Shown piece after piece: positions 24,593 to 32,516 of a stretch of 64,000 bases of DNA. Source of the DNA: Niabella sp. GTDB lineage: Bacteria > Bacteroidota > Bacteroidia > Chitinophagales > Chitinophagaceae. The stretch spans positions 186,001 to 250,000 of the forward strand of contig NZ_JASLGT010000027.1 in assembly GCF_030150205.1 (NCBI RefSeq), given 5' to 3'. How positions within the stretch are numbered: the stretch's first letter is position 1; each line of letters starts with the position of its first letter. The notes under the pieces were generated by a model. It was not told the DNA's origin, made no database searches, and was given only the letters and a program-made list of their open reading frames with translations. Made by a program: the position numbers and the translations under genes.

Positions 24593-26224
24593 ATGAAATA
24601 TCGCTGCTTTATATCGCTGATCATAAGCATTGCTGCTATAACCCCTGCCAGGGCACAACAGCTTCAAAAGAAAATTATTTTAAAAGATATTGACAGCAGC
24701 ATCCTGCATGCAGAAGAGATTCGGTTTGATGAAAATGGCAATTACCTGGTCCGGGTTGAAAAAAATAAAAACGAGGAGTATTTTATATCCGGCAAGGATA
24801 CCACCGGCCCGCTAAAAAGAAAGTCCTACGGCCAAATAGAAACCTTAACCCCTACAGCTAACAAGACGCACAAGTATTACCTGATAAACCAGCCTTATAT
24901 TTTTGGCCCGGTAACAGGCAAAGATCTTATCGACTTTAAGTACCCGGTGTCCTATGACAAGCGTTTTATTGCGGTTCCGGAATGGAAGGAGGGCCGGATC
25001 AACTATTACGTAAATGGCAGCAAAATTATCGATACGGATACCATGATGACCGGATCCCGGTTGCTTAATGGAGGGGCGCCATCCCCCCTGGAGATTAAAG
25101 CCAGGGAGATCAGCTTTGATTATGAACGCTGGATACGCTTTAGTGACAATGGACGCTACATCTACTACGTTTTTGATAAAGGCCGTTATAAGCTGTTTGC
25201 CGGTAATCAATATATTGATTCCGCTGATTTTGCTTTCTCCAATTTGCAGATCAATGATAAAAACGGGTTTATTTATAGCCGCTACAGCAAGCGAAATACC
25301 CGGGACTCATCGGCCTTCAGGCATGTGGTATATACCCCGGGAGGTACTTATCGCCTTGGAAGTGAGCCTTCCGGATCCTTTCTTAAAAACAACAATGGCT
25401 ATTTTATTGATGGAAGAAGAGATAGCATCCTGATTGTTAACAACCATCTGTTTGAAAATATAAAGGAGTATCAAAACCTGCAGGTGGTAGACCATAAGAA
25501 CTTTTTGTTCAGTTATATAAAGGACAGCACCCCGCACCTTGTGGTAAATGGGGTGGATTACACACTGAACTATGATGAAATATACAGCCCGGCTATGGAT
25601 CATAAGGGTAATTTTTCGGTTTATGGAAAAAGAAATTATTATTTATACAAATTTGTTAATGGAAAAGAGATCCCCAAACCCATTACCCGTTATGGAGTAA
25701 GGGCCGCGCCCATTTACATAACCCCGGAAGGCGTTTCAACTCATTTTTTTGTAACTGATGATTCTTTTTATGTATACCGGGGTCACCAACGGGTACTGGG
25801 TGGCTATGATAACCGGAGGGATACCATCCATCTTTTTCCCGTACACAATTACTTCTCTCCTACCTACAAACAGATGGAAAATGCCCGGGAGCAGGAGCCT
25901 TTAAGATATTTGCAGATCAATGATAAGGGGTACCTGATTTATAAAGGGCGCCTGTCTGGCCCAATGCTGGCGTTTAAGGAAATGAGTTTCTGCAACAACA
26001 AGGAGCCCGGAGAAATTGTATTGGGAGACCTGACAGCGGATGGCTTTTTCGTAATTCAAAAAACCGGTGAAGGAAGCTATTTCTTAAATATCAATAACCG
26101 TGTGTATAAAAAGCTGGAGCAGTTTAGCTATATATACCCATCCTATGCCTTCTTTAACAATCACCTATTGATCTTTTACGCCCTTGAAAACAAAAATATT
26201 GTACAGCTAAAAATCAACTACTGA
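24593..26224 (+). CDS. Exported beta-propeller-like protein, unknown function
   Basis: A 543-residue exported protein with a signal peptide (MKYRCFISLIISIAAITPARA). The mature chain is a series of beta-rich units with repeated phrases of the type F.DNG.YIYYV, GNQYI, YINKNGF and NDKGYLIYKGR, as in WD/PD40-type propellers. No catalytic motif is recognised. Its stop overlaps the next start by one base (TGATG), so it is translated together with the TPR protein. The pair probably acts in the periplasm; the role is unknown. Confidence 0.65.
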   Translation: MKYRCFISLIISIAAITPARAQQLQKKIILKDIDSSILHAEEIRFDENGNYLVRVEKNKNEEYFISGKDTTGPLKRKSYGQIETLTPTANKTHKYYLINQPYIFGPVTGKDLIDFKYPVSYDKRFIAVPEWKEGRINYYVNGSKIIDTDTMMTGSRLLNGGAPSPLEIKAREISFDYERWIRFSDNGRYIYYVFDKGRYKLFAGNQYIDSADFAFSNLQINDKNGFIYSRYSKRNTRDSSAFRHVVYTPGGTYRLGSEPSGSFLKNNNGYFIDGRRDSILIVNNHLFENIKEYQNLQVVDHKNFLFSYIKDSTPHLVVNGVDYTLNYDEIYSPAMDHKGNFSVYGKRNYYLYKFVNGKEIPKPITRYGVRAAPIYITPEGVSTHFFVTDDSFYVYRGHQRVLGGYDNRRDTIHLFPVHNYFSPTYKQMENAREQEPLRYLQINDKGYLIYKGRLSGPMLAFKEMSFCNNKEPGEIVLGDLTADGFFVIQKTGEGSYFLNINNRVYKKLEQFSYIYPSYAFFNNHLLIFYALENKNIVQLKINY

Positions 26225-27057
26225 TGAAACGGTTTATTTTGACATATTTTATTGTTTTATTAATGACCGCCGCGTATGCTCAAAAAATGCCGCAGGATTA
26301 TTTCAATGAAGCTGTTCAGTGGGAAGGAGCCGGCAAACCGGACGCAGCAATTGCAAATTACCACTACATTATTAAGCACCACCCCAGGAATAAGATATAT
26401 GTAAATGCACTTTACAATCTGGGAAATGCATTTGCCACTAAGAAGGACTACCGGCAGGCAATAGCAGCTTATGAAAAAGTAGTAAACAGTGGATATGATG
26501 ATAAAACACTGGTTGGCGGCGATATTATGGCCAGCCCTTTTGGAAATTTGAAGCATTACGCATCTATGGGCATTTATGAGGCGTATGACAGTCTGAAACA
26601 GTACGACAGCGCACTGGTATACCTGAACCAGGCGAACAATGTAAACTCCTATGAACATTTTTGTGGCAATGCCCAGGCAAGCAAGGATATCTATATGTCA
26701 TTAAGATATGCTGATCTTTTTGAGCACCTAAAGGATAGCACAAGCAGCGAAAAAGCCCTGTTACAAACAATATTTCACGAATCTGAAGGCAATACGGAAG
26801 TCGTTCAACGGTTAATCTCTCTGTACAAATACCGCGAGTATAAGCGCCTGGCGCTTGAATTTGATAAAGCTGTTGACCTGCTAAAGGAAGAAGCCGACTC
26901 CCGGTACCCGGCAATGAAAAATTATAGCATCATTTTTAGAAAAACGGAAATTAAGATCCCGGATTTATTCTATATGTCTGCCGATGAGCCAGACAGGGCC
27001 GCCATTCAGGCAAAGCTGAAAGGGTGCTATTTTAGAGGGATGCTGGAATCGTTGTAA
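26224..27057 (+). CDS. Exported TPR-repeat protein
   Basis: A 277-residue protein with a signal peptide (MKRFILTYFIVLLMTAAYA). TPR-like helices span about 22-150: DYFNEAVQWEGAGKPDAAIANY, VNALYNLGNAFATKKDYRQAIAAYEKV and YDSLKQYDSALVYLNQAN. TPR repeats are protein-binding scaffolds. It is coupled to the upstream propeller-like gene, so it may be its periplasmic partner. Its end overlaps the tail of a minus-strand frame. Confidence 0.75.
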   Translation: MKRFILTYFIVLLMTAAYAQKMPQDYFNEAVQWEGAGKPDAAIANYHYIIKHHPRNKIYVNALYNLGNAFATKKDYRQAIAAYEKVVNSGYDDKTLVGGDIMASPFGNLKHYASMGIYEAYDSLKQYDSALVYLNQANNVNSYEHFCGNAQASKDIYMSLRYADLFEHLKDSTSSEKALLQTIFHESEGNTEVVQRLISLYKYREYKRLALEFDKAVDLLKEEADSRYPAMKNYSIIFRKTEIKIPDLFYMSADEPDRAAIQAKLKGCYFRGMLESL

Positions 27058-27420
27058 CTTGTTTGAAGTAGAGCGTGGGAAGCACTGTAGGCTTTTAGTC
27101 AAACTTCCGCACGGTAGGATGAAGATGGCTGGGCTTTTATCTTCCTTCGGCAATGAGCTCTCCCTGTTTTTGTAAATTTGCACGGCAAACTTTTGCAGGT
27201 ATATACTGTCTACCGCAGACCGGGTTACATATCCTACGCCGTAGGCCGGAACGTTCCACTCTTTCGTGATCTGGATGGCATATCCCTCGTTCATTACGGG
27301 ATAAAAAATGGGCTGATCCGGCAACCGTGGCGGAAACCGTTTATAGCCGGACCGTGCAATAAGATCCAGCTCGGTTTGGTTGACGGGACGATACAGTAAG
27401 GTGATTTCTTTTGTTTGCAT
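26965..27420 (-). pseudogene. ADP-ribosylation/crystallin J1-like protein with degraded C-terminus
   Basis: The first 80 or so residues match a small family often labelled ADP-ribosylation/crystallin J1: EITLLYRPVNQTELDLIARSG, FPPRLPDQPIFYPVMNEGYA and WNVPAYGVGYVTRSAVDSIYL. The family normally ends with an E.WIPAE-type segment near residue 110. Here that part is missing, and the frame runs on into unrelated codons that overlap the TPR gene. A neighbouring frame reads ELIAEGR then stops, so a frameshift is possible. The gene may be dead or truncated. Confidence 0.5.
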
Positions 27421-27561
27421 ATAGTACCAATAAAAATAGAATATTTTTCAGAATACAGGATAAAAAGAGAAAACCTGTTAAATAAGGGATGGAGATCGCT
27501 ATCCCCTCCGACGCAGCAAGGATGATGGAAGCCATGGCCTTTGCGCCGGCGACTGTGGAAG

Positions 27562-28077
27562 TTATTTCACCGTCGCCAGGTCCTCCGCATCAAACACATA
27601 CTCTCTGCGGATAACATTTCCTTTTGCGTCTTGTGTTTCCTTATACTGATAGTATGCGTAAATATTTGGAGTGCCGGTGGGCCCATCTTCGCATTTGAAA
27701 AGCGGATCTTTTAAAATAAGGGCTTTTGTATTGCAGGCGGTATCCATACGCTCCTTACCCTGGATCACTATTTTGCTTATGTTATATGCCGGTGCCACAC
27801 TGGTATATTGAACCCGGAAGGGGTTGCAGTTTCCGGTGCAAATGAACTGTTTATTTTCATATACGCCGCCGGCTGCAATTTTAAGCGTATCCCTGTACAC
27901 AAGCGTATCGGGCATCAGCGGTTTCCTGGGCCATAACTGTCCCCTTCTTATCTCTACCGGTACCGAAAGTTCATTTTTAAACGCCATGGTAAAAGTATAG
28001 CCGTCCTGCAGGTTGTTGTCTTTTTTACAGGCTGCAATAACCGTTAACAGGCAGGCAATGGATGCAATGATTCTCAT
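27562..28077 (-). CDS. Lipoprotein, unknown function
   Basis: A 171-residue lipoprotein from ATG 28077 (MRIIASIACLLTVIAAC, lipobox VIAAC, followed by KKDNN). The mature part is beta-rich, with a conserved-looking FICTGNC pair of cysteines. No domain is recognised. Upstream in-frame codons to 28182 were rejected because they lack a signal. Confidence 0.65.
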   Translation of the reverse strand: MRIIASIACLLTVIAACKKDNNLQDGYTFTMAFKNELSVPVEIRRGQLWPRKPLMPDTLVYRDTLKIAAGGVYENKQFICTGNCNPFRVQYTSVAPAYNISKIVIQGKERMDTACNTKALILKDPLFKCEDGPTGTPNIYAYYQYKETQDAKGNVIRREYVFDAEDLATVK

Positions 28078-28450
28078 AAATTTGTTTTGCTTTTTGGGTA
28101 ATAAAACGAGGTATTTGATCAAAACGCAACAATAGCAGGGTTTATTCGTGAAATGCGTCCTCTGTATGGCATGTATCGCCATACCGGTAATTAGCAGATT
28201 TTCGTTACGTTGTATATGGATGCTTCACGTTTTCGGTATTCCTTTTTTAACGCCCGTCCGACTGGTCATCCGGGCGGGCAAAGTGCGCTATGGATCCGCA
28301 ACGATCGCAATGAAGGACTCCTGCTGTTGAACATCCTGGCGAAAGCGCTCCCCAACCCATCCCGCGAAGGCTTTTAACAGAATCTTTTACCATCTTGAAA
28401 TCAAAACAATTATATTCGTTTGACGACATCTTTATCTAAAAACATTTAAC
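28078..28450. other. Intergenic region without a recognised gene
   Basis: A 373-bp divergent gap between the lipoprotein and the small membrane protein. Short frames here look like chance. A GC-rich imperfect repeat GCCCGTCCG / CGGGCGGGC lies near 28250-28278. No promoter of the Bacteroidota type is clear. Confidence 0.4.
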
Positions 28451-28936
28451 ATGAAAAAGCTACTACTGTTTATGGCGATGGGAGCTGCGATTACTGCCGG
28501 CGCTCAAAATGACCTGGCAAAAACGACAATCCCTTCTGCTGCCTTTCTTTTGAAAGACCCTCAATCGAAAACCATATTCCAATCTCCCGATGCAGCAAAG
28601 GCGCAGATGCGTGCGGCTAAAACGATTGAGCATTGGCAAAAACTCCGGAGGTCGGGGGCTATATTAACCGGCGGGGGTGTTGCCTGTATCGTCGGTGGTA
28701 TTGTACTGGTTGCTGCAGGAGATAACCAGGCCAATAACGGGTATAACTACTCCTCAACCGATACTCCGGGAGAAGCAAAAGTGGTGGTGGGTGCGATGGG
28801 TATTGCAGGTGGCATTATGGCCCTGGGCGGGGGTATCACGATGTTGGCTATTAGCAACAACCGGATAAAAAAATACACAAACCGCATGTCTTTTGATATG
28901 GGCAACCGCTCAGCAAAACTGGCGTACCGGTTTTAA
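28451..28936 (+). CDS. Exported or membrane protein with two glycine-rich helices
   Basis: A 161-residue protein with a signal peptide (MKKLLLFMAMGAAITAGAQ). Two glycine-rich hydrophobic segments follow: GGGVACIVGGIVLVAAG (about 73-89) and VVVGAMGIAGGIMALGGGI (about 115-133). The charged stretch between the signal and the first helix carries AKAQMRAAKTIEHWQKLRR. A membrane protein of unknown function, perhaps in the inner membrane or periplasm. A large palindromic element follows. Confidence 0.65.
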   Translation: MKKLLLFMAMGAAITAGAQNDLAKTTIPSAAFLLKDPQSKTIFQSPDAAKAQMRAAKTIEHWQKLRRSGAILTGGGVACIVGGIVLVAAGDNQANNGYNYSSTDTPGEAKVVVGAMGIAGGIMALGGGITMLAISNNRIKKYTNRMSFDMGNRSAKLAYRF

Positions 28937-28960
28937 GAAGCTGCGGGGTTATATATCAAA

Positions 28961-29090
28961 GGGGTTGTCTCAAAAGTCTTTCATTTGTCATGCCGAACGA
29001 GTTTCGGCATCTAATAATAATTATCTATCAATAGATTCTGAAACAAGTTCAGAATGACAACACACTATTAAGTGACTTGTGAGACACCCC
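28961..29090. mobile_element. Palindromic element with nested GTCA hairpin repeats
   Basis: The ends GGGGTTGTCTCAAAAGTC (28961-28978) and GACTTGTGAGACACCCC (29074-29090) are imperfect inverted repeats. Inside lie two GTCA...TCT hairpins in inverted orientation, 28987-29012 (+, stem ATGCCGAA/TTCGGCAT) and 29033-29058 (-, stem ATTCTGAA/TTCAGAAT). The right end runs into CTTTTTT, so the whole can also act as a terminator of the preceding gene. It looks like a MITE or a composite repeat. No transposase is nearby. The rest of the gap to 29246 is unremarkable. Confidence 0.6.
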
Positions 29091-29246
29091 CTTTTTTGAC
29101 CGCAAACAATAAGGCGATGACCCACCTTCTTGCATTGGCAACATCTGCATAACATCGCACGCAGATAAAACGGTCTCCCCTGTCTCACCAGTCCCCTGCA
29201 TACAGGCACCAGCCTTTGAGGCTCTTTGGCTCTGCGCCTAACACAC

Positions 29247-29280
29247 AAAAAGGTCTGGCTACACTTGTAACCAGACCTTT
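29247..29280 (-). terminator. Terminator of the PspA-like/Ppx-like operon
   Basis: AAAGGTCTGG / CCAGACCTTT, a perfect 10-bp stem. The minus-strand continuation is a T run (complement of 29247-29251). It lies 19 bases after the last gene. Confidence 0.85.
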
Positions 29281-29298
29281 CCCTTGCGTAGCTGCGCG

Positions 29299-30315
29299 TT
29301 ATTTCAGCGACAGCAAAAAGCCAATGGTAAAATTCGCATCCCAGTCAAACACAAACGTGTCGCAATTGGTCGCATCCATAATGGCTTTGTAAATATTTAC
29401 ACCGCTCTTGGTTTTTATTTTATCCGATTTATAGGTATCGGGGCCATTCAACACGGTATACCGCTCTTCACCGTTACGGATCTCCTTGGCCAGCTCAAAA
29501 GGCACCCCACCCAGGATAAAACATACCTCGCGTTTGCCGGATGGTACTTTTGCCGCTGCGGTTTTTACCTCGTTGTAAATGGCATCATCTTTCAATCCCT
29601 TTTCATAGTACTTGGCCCCGGGTGTTTCTACGGCCTGTACACTGCCGCTAGCATCCACCCAGGAAATTTTTGTATTTCCAGAGCCGATATCGGTTACAAA
29701 AGAATTATCCCTGTAAGCCGCGGGCAGCACGGATTTGAGCGCCAGCTTGCCTTCCTGATCCGGTGTTACAAGGTTTACCACATAGCCCATCTTCTTAAGC
29801 TCTGATGCAATGACCTGTGTTTTGGGTTCCTTCTGCGCTCCGGAGCTGATCACAAAATGTACGTTCTTTGAGCGTACGCCTTTATCAAACATATCGCCGA
29901 TGTATTTCTTCAAACCCGCGCGGATATCTTCTGTAGTAGCCATGCCCTCATAGGCAAAGGACTGGCCAAAATCTTTGGAAACGATCTCCCAGCGCTTTTC
30001 CGCATCCATGTTGATGATAAATGAATTAAACCCGGAGGCGCCTACTTCTACCACACCTTTCAATTCGCCGTTTACGGGTTTTTCCGGCTCATAGTTAAAA
30101 GTTCTGCCGGAAGCGGTAGTCTTTGTTTTTGCTTCCGAAGGTTTAGCGCCTTCGTCGCTGCCGGTAGTAGTGGTGGTGGCCTCGGTTTTTACATCATCAT
30201 GGCTGTTAAATACGCCGCTTTTATATCCCCAATAGCCGACCAGGAAGATGGGAATCGCAATAATAAACGCTTTAATCGGCCAGCGTAACCGCGACCAGGT
30301 TGATCTTTGTTCCAT
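29299..30315 (-). CDS. Membrane-anchored Ppx/GppA-like (actin-fold) protein
   Basis: A 338-residue protein. A single N-terminal helix (about 14-32) is preceded by Arg/Lys-rich residues, followed by a Thr/Lys linker (40-70). The main domain opens with VVEVGASGFNSFIINMD and contains VSKDFGQSFAYEGMATTEDI, HFVISSGAQKEPKTQVIASEL and SFVTDIGSGNTKISWV. This follows the order of the exopolyphosphatase/GppA actin fold. The positive-inside rule would put the domain outside the cytoplasm, unusual for a nucleotide- or polyphosphate-acting fold. Last gene of a three-gene operon. Confidence 0.65.
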   Translation of the reverse strand: MEQRSTWSRLRWPIKAFIIAIPIFLVGYWGYKSGVFNSHDDVKTEATTTTTGSDEGAKPSEAKTKTTASGRTFNYEPEKPVNGELKGVVEVGASGFNSFIINMDAEKRWEIVSKDFGQSFAYEGMATTEDIRAGLKKYIGDMFDKGVRSKNVHFVISSGAQKEPKTQVIASELKKMGYVVNLVTPDQEGKLALKSVLPAAYRDNSFVTDIGSGNTKISWVDASGSVQAVETPGAKYYEKGLKDDAIYNEVKTAAAKVPSGKREVCFILGGVPFELAKEIRNGEERYTVLNGPDTYKSDKIKTKSGVNIYKAIMDATNCDTFVFDWDANFTIGFLLSLK

Positions 30316-30342
30316 AGTATGTGTCTGTGTTTTGTTGTTTGA

Positions 30343-31452
30343 TTAATCCAGCAGTGAAAAGCCCCGGTCTACTTTTTCTTCCGGCTTCAGTTCATAACTG
30401 GCACTGGCCATTTCGGTTACATTGAGCACTTTCAGATTGCGCTCATCCACTTTTTTGATAAAGTCTTCCAGTTCGCTTTGGGAAGGCGTTCCCCCAACCG
30501 TAATATTGTTGTTCTGATCCAGGAAATCGAGGTTGGAACGGATGGAGGCAATGTTTTGGCTAATGGCGCCGGTAGCGGCATTCATGGCTTCCTGGAAGGC
30601 CCAGCCGTCCTTAATGTTAAATACATCCGCCAACCCTTCCGTGGCGCTCTTCATTTTTTGGGTGGCTTCCAGTTTTTTGGCAATAATGGAAATGCTGCTG
30701 TTGAGCGTGCTTACATAAATGCGCGCGGCACTCTCATTATCTTTTAATACTTCCAGCACTTTGCTGAACTGGTTGGCATATTGCGCATAGCTGCGGGCAT
30801 TCTGCTCTTCTGCCTCGCCTTCTTTACCCAGCAGGAAGGCCTTGGTGCGGGTTTCCTTTGCATCACGGGTAAATTCATTGGCCTTTTCGTTATTGCCGCC
30901 GGCTGCCGCCTGTTTGGCTTTTTCCTCCAGGTTGCCCGCTTCGGTGGTAAAGCGCCGGGCATACTGGTATTTTTCTTCGGCTGTTTTTTGCGCGTTCTCA
31001 CCACTGGTGATCATATCGATACGCACGCCGTCTACATTGGCGATCTTATTCTTTACGCGCTTTAAGGTATCTTTTGCATCCCGCTCCAATAATTGCAGGG
31101 TTTCAATAGGGTTCTTTCGGATGATCTCTTTCTCCCCCTTAAACAACAGCACGGTTCCCAGGCGGTTCAGCAGGGAAATGATCTTGGGTGCCAGCAATAA
31201 CAGAGATACGAGCAGGATACCAAAAATTACCAGCAGCACGCTCTTCTGGGCATATTCCAGCAGCACGGGCAGGTATTTAAAAAATGCAAACGCACCGCCA
31301 ATAACCAGGGCCCAGAAAAAAACAGCGGAGATTGTTTTTTTACCTTCCGGCGTCATTACCTGTGCCGGCAATTTATCGCCCAGTACCTGGAAAATGGGTA
31401 ACTGACTTTTTATTTCTGCCGGGATGTTGATTACCTGAGATTTTTCTGCCAT
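30343..31452 (-). CDS. PspA/IM30-like membrane coiled-coil protein
   Basis: A 369-residue protein from ATG 31452; a longer frame opens with TTG. Two membrane helices lie at about 43-62 and 70-92 (VFFWALVIGGAFAFFKYL and SVLLVIFGILLVSLLLLA). From about 120 to 330 the protein is a long helical region like PspA/IM30 (RDAKDTLKRVKNKIANVDG, then ARRFTTEAGNLEEKAKQAAA with NEKANEFTRDAKE). PspA-type proteins remodel stressed membranes. Here the two helices anchor it, unlike soluble PspA. It lies 27 bases upstream of the Ppx-like gene. Confidence 0.6.
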   Translation of the reverse strand: MAEKSQVINIPAEIKSQLPIFQVLGDKLPAQVMTPEGKKTISAVFFWALVIGGAFAFFKYLPVLLEYAQKSVLLVIFGILLVSLLLLAPKIISLLNRLGTVLLFKGEKEIIRKNPIETLQLLERDAKDTLKRVKNKIANVDGVRIDMITSGENAQKTAEEKYQYARRFTTEAGNLEEKAKQAAAGGNNEKANEFTRDAKETRTKAFLLGKEGEAEEQNARSYAQYANQFSKVLEVLKDNESAARIYVSTLNSSISIIAKKLEATQKMKSATEGLADVFNIKDGWAFQEAMNAATGAISQNIASIRSNLDFLDQNNNITVGGTPSQSELEDFIKKVDERNLKVLNVTEMASASYELKPEEKVDRGFSLLD

Positions 31453-31461
31453 TGTCAATTT

Positions 31462-32172
31462 TTAGTTTATGTTTTGTTCAATAATTGAAAGCGCTTTTTC
31501 AATGTCGGTCACCACTTCGGTTACCGCAGCCTTACCGATAAGGATCTTCTGATCGATATCTGTAAGCTGGCTATCATAAGCGCCGTCCAGCGTTTTATAG
31601 GATTGCTCCTTTGCAGCAAGCTGTTGCTGCAGGTCTGCAATTTTTGCCTTCAGGTCCTGGATCTCCTTTTCAAGCGATTGCTTCTCCTTTACCAGGTTAT
31701 TTTGAATGCCCTGTTTCTGATTTTCCTTTTGTGCCACATCCTGGGCAATCACCTCCTGTATCCGCACCGCATAGTTGCGACCGGTTTTTAATAACTTCTC
31801 TTTGGTGAGCGATTTGTCTACATACTTTAAAGAGGTAAATGCCGCCTTTATAGAGGTAGCGTCGATGGTGCCCATATCTGCAGCAGCGTTCCACACTTCA
31901 AAAAAGTCGATCCCGTCTTCATTGAGCTTTTCCAGCAGGTCCAGCACTTTTCCTTTCATTTCTTTAAGGTCGGTACCGGGCATGCTTGCCGTATGCACGG
32001 GCTGCACATAAACCGGAACAACGGGTGTAGCCGCCACAGGTTCTGGTGTTTTTACAGGCGTAACAGGAGCAGGATCGGGTGTTCCTGTACTTTCTACATG
32101 TTCATCTTCAAAAATCAGCTTTTTAATATTCCGGAGAATTCCGAAGCTCGTCTTACCAGGCTTTGTATCCAT
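31462..32172 (-). CDS. Coiled-coil protein, first gene of the operon
   Basis: A 236-residue soluble protein from ATG 32172 (MDTKPGKTSFGILRNIKKLI). A Pro/Val/Thr-rich linker (about 33-62) is followed by a helical module (MKGKVLDLLEKLNEDGIDFF and on to about 145), then a coiled coil (KEKQSLEKEIQDLKAKIADL, about 160-200). No family is recognised. Its stop is nine bases before the ATG of the PspA-like gene, so the three proteins are co-expressed. It could be an adaptor for the membrane proteins; this is inference. Confidence 0.6.
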   Translation of the reverse strand: MDTKPGKTSFGILRNIKKLIFEDEHVESTGTPDPAPVTPVKTPEPVAATPVVPVYVQPVHTASMPGTDLKEMKGKVLDLLEKLNEDGIDFFEVWNAAADMGTIDATSIKAAFTSLKYVDKSLTKEKLLKTGRNYAVRIQEVIAQDVAQKENQKQGIQNNLVKEKQSLEKEIQDLKAKIADLQQQLAAKEQSYKTLDGAYDSQLTDIDQKILIGKAAVTEVVTDIEKALSIIEQNIN

Positions 32173-32516
32173 ATTCAATAAATCTAAGCTAAAATACAAA
32201 AACTCCACAGAAAAAGCAGTACCCCGGCGGCGAACAGAGGTCGATTGCCGGTGAACTGCTGAAAAAGAGGTCTGGAATTCCCCATCGGGACGGAGGGCAT
32301 TCGCCTAACCGGCAAATAAATCACCGGATGATCCTTATAGGTTTAGTACAGCAACTATAACCATCAGCCAACAGGAATCCAAGGGCAAATACCCTGTCAG
32401 CATTCACTATTGATTCCTTGGCATATTCGGTTGTTTTACAGGAGATAAGATTGATATGGCATCATCCCTCCTGCCAAATTTATGACCAGGGACAGGCATT
32501 GCCGGTAACGCTGCTT
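32173..32516. other. Intergenic region without a recognised gene
   Basis: A 344-bp gap between the coiled-coil gene start and the receptor stop on the minus strand. It should contain the operon promoter, but no TAnnTTTG box was found on the minus strand. No repeats of the families described here are present. Confidence 0.3.

Noticed and set aside
24286..24693. 135-codon plus-strand frame
   Set aside because: Gly/Trp/Arg-rich sequence without a domain; it overlaps the start and signal peptide of the real gene at 24593 in another frame.
29021..29248. 75-codon minus-strand frame after the palindromic element
   Set aside because: It reads through the hairpin repeat and has no recognisable domain.
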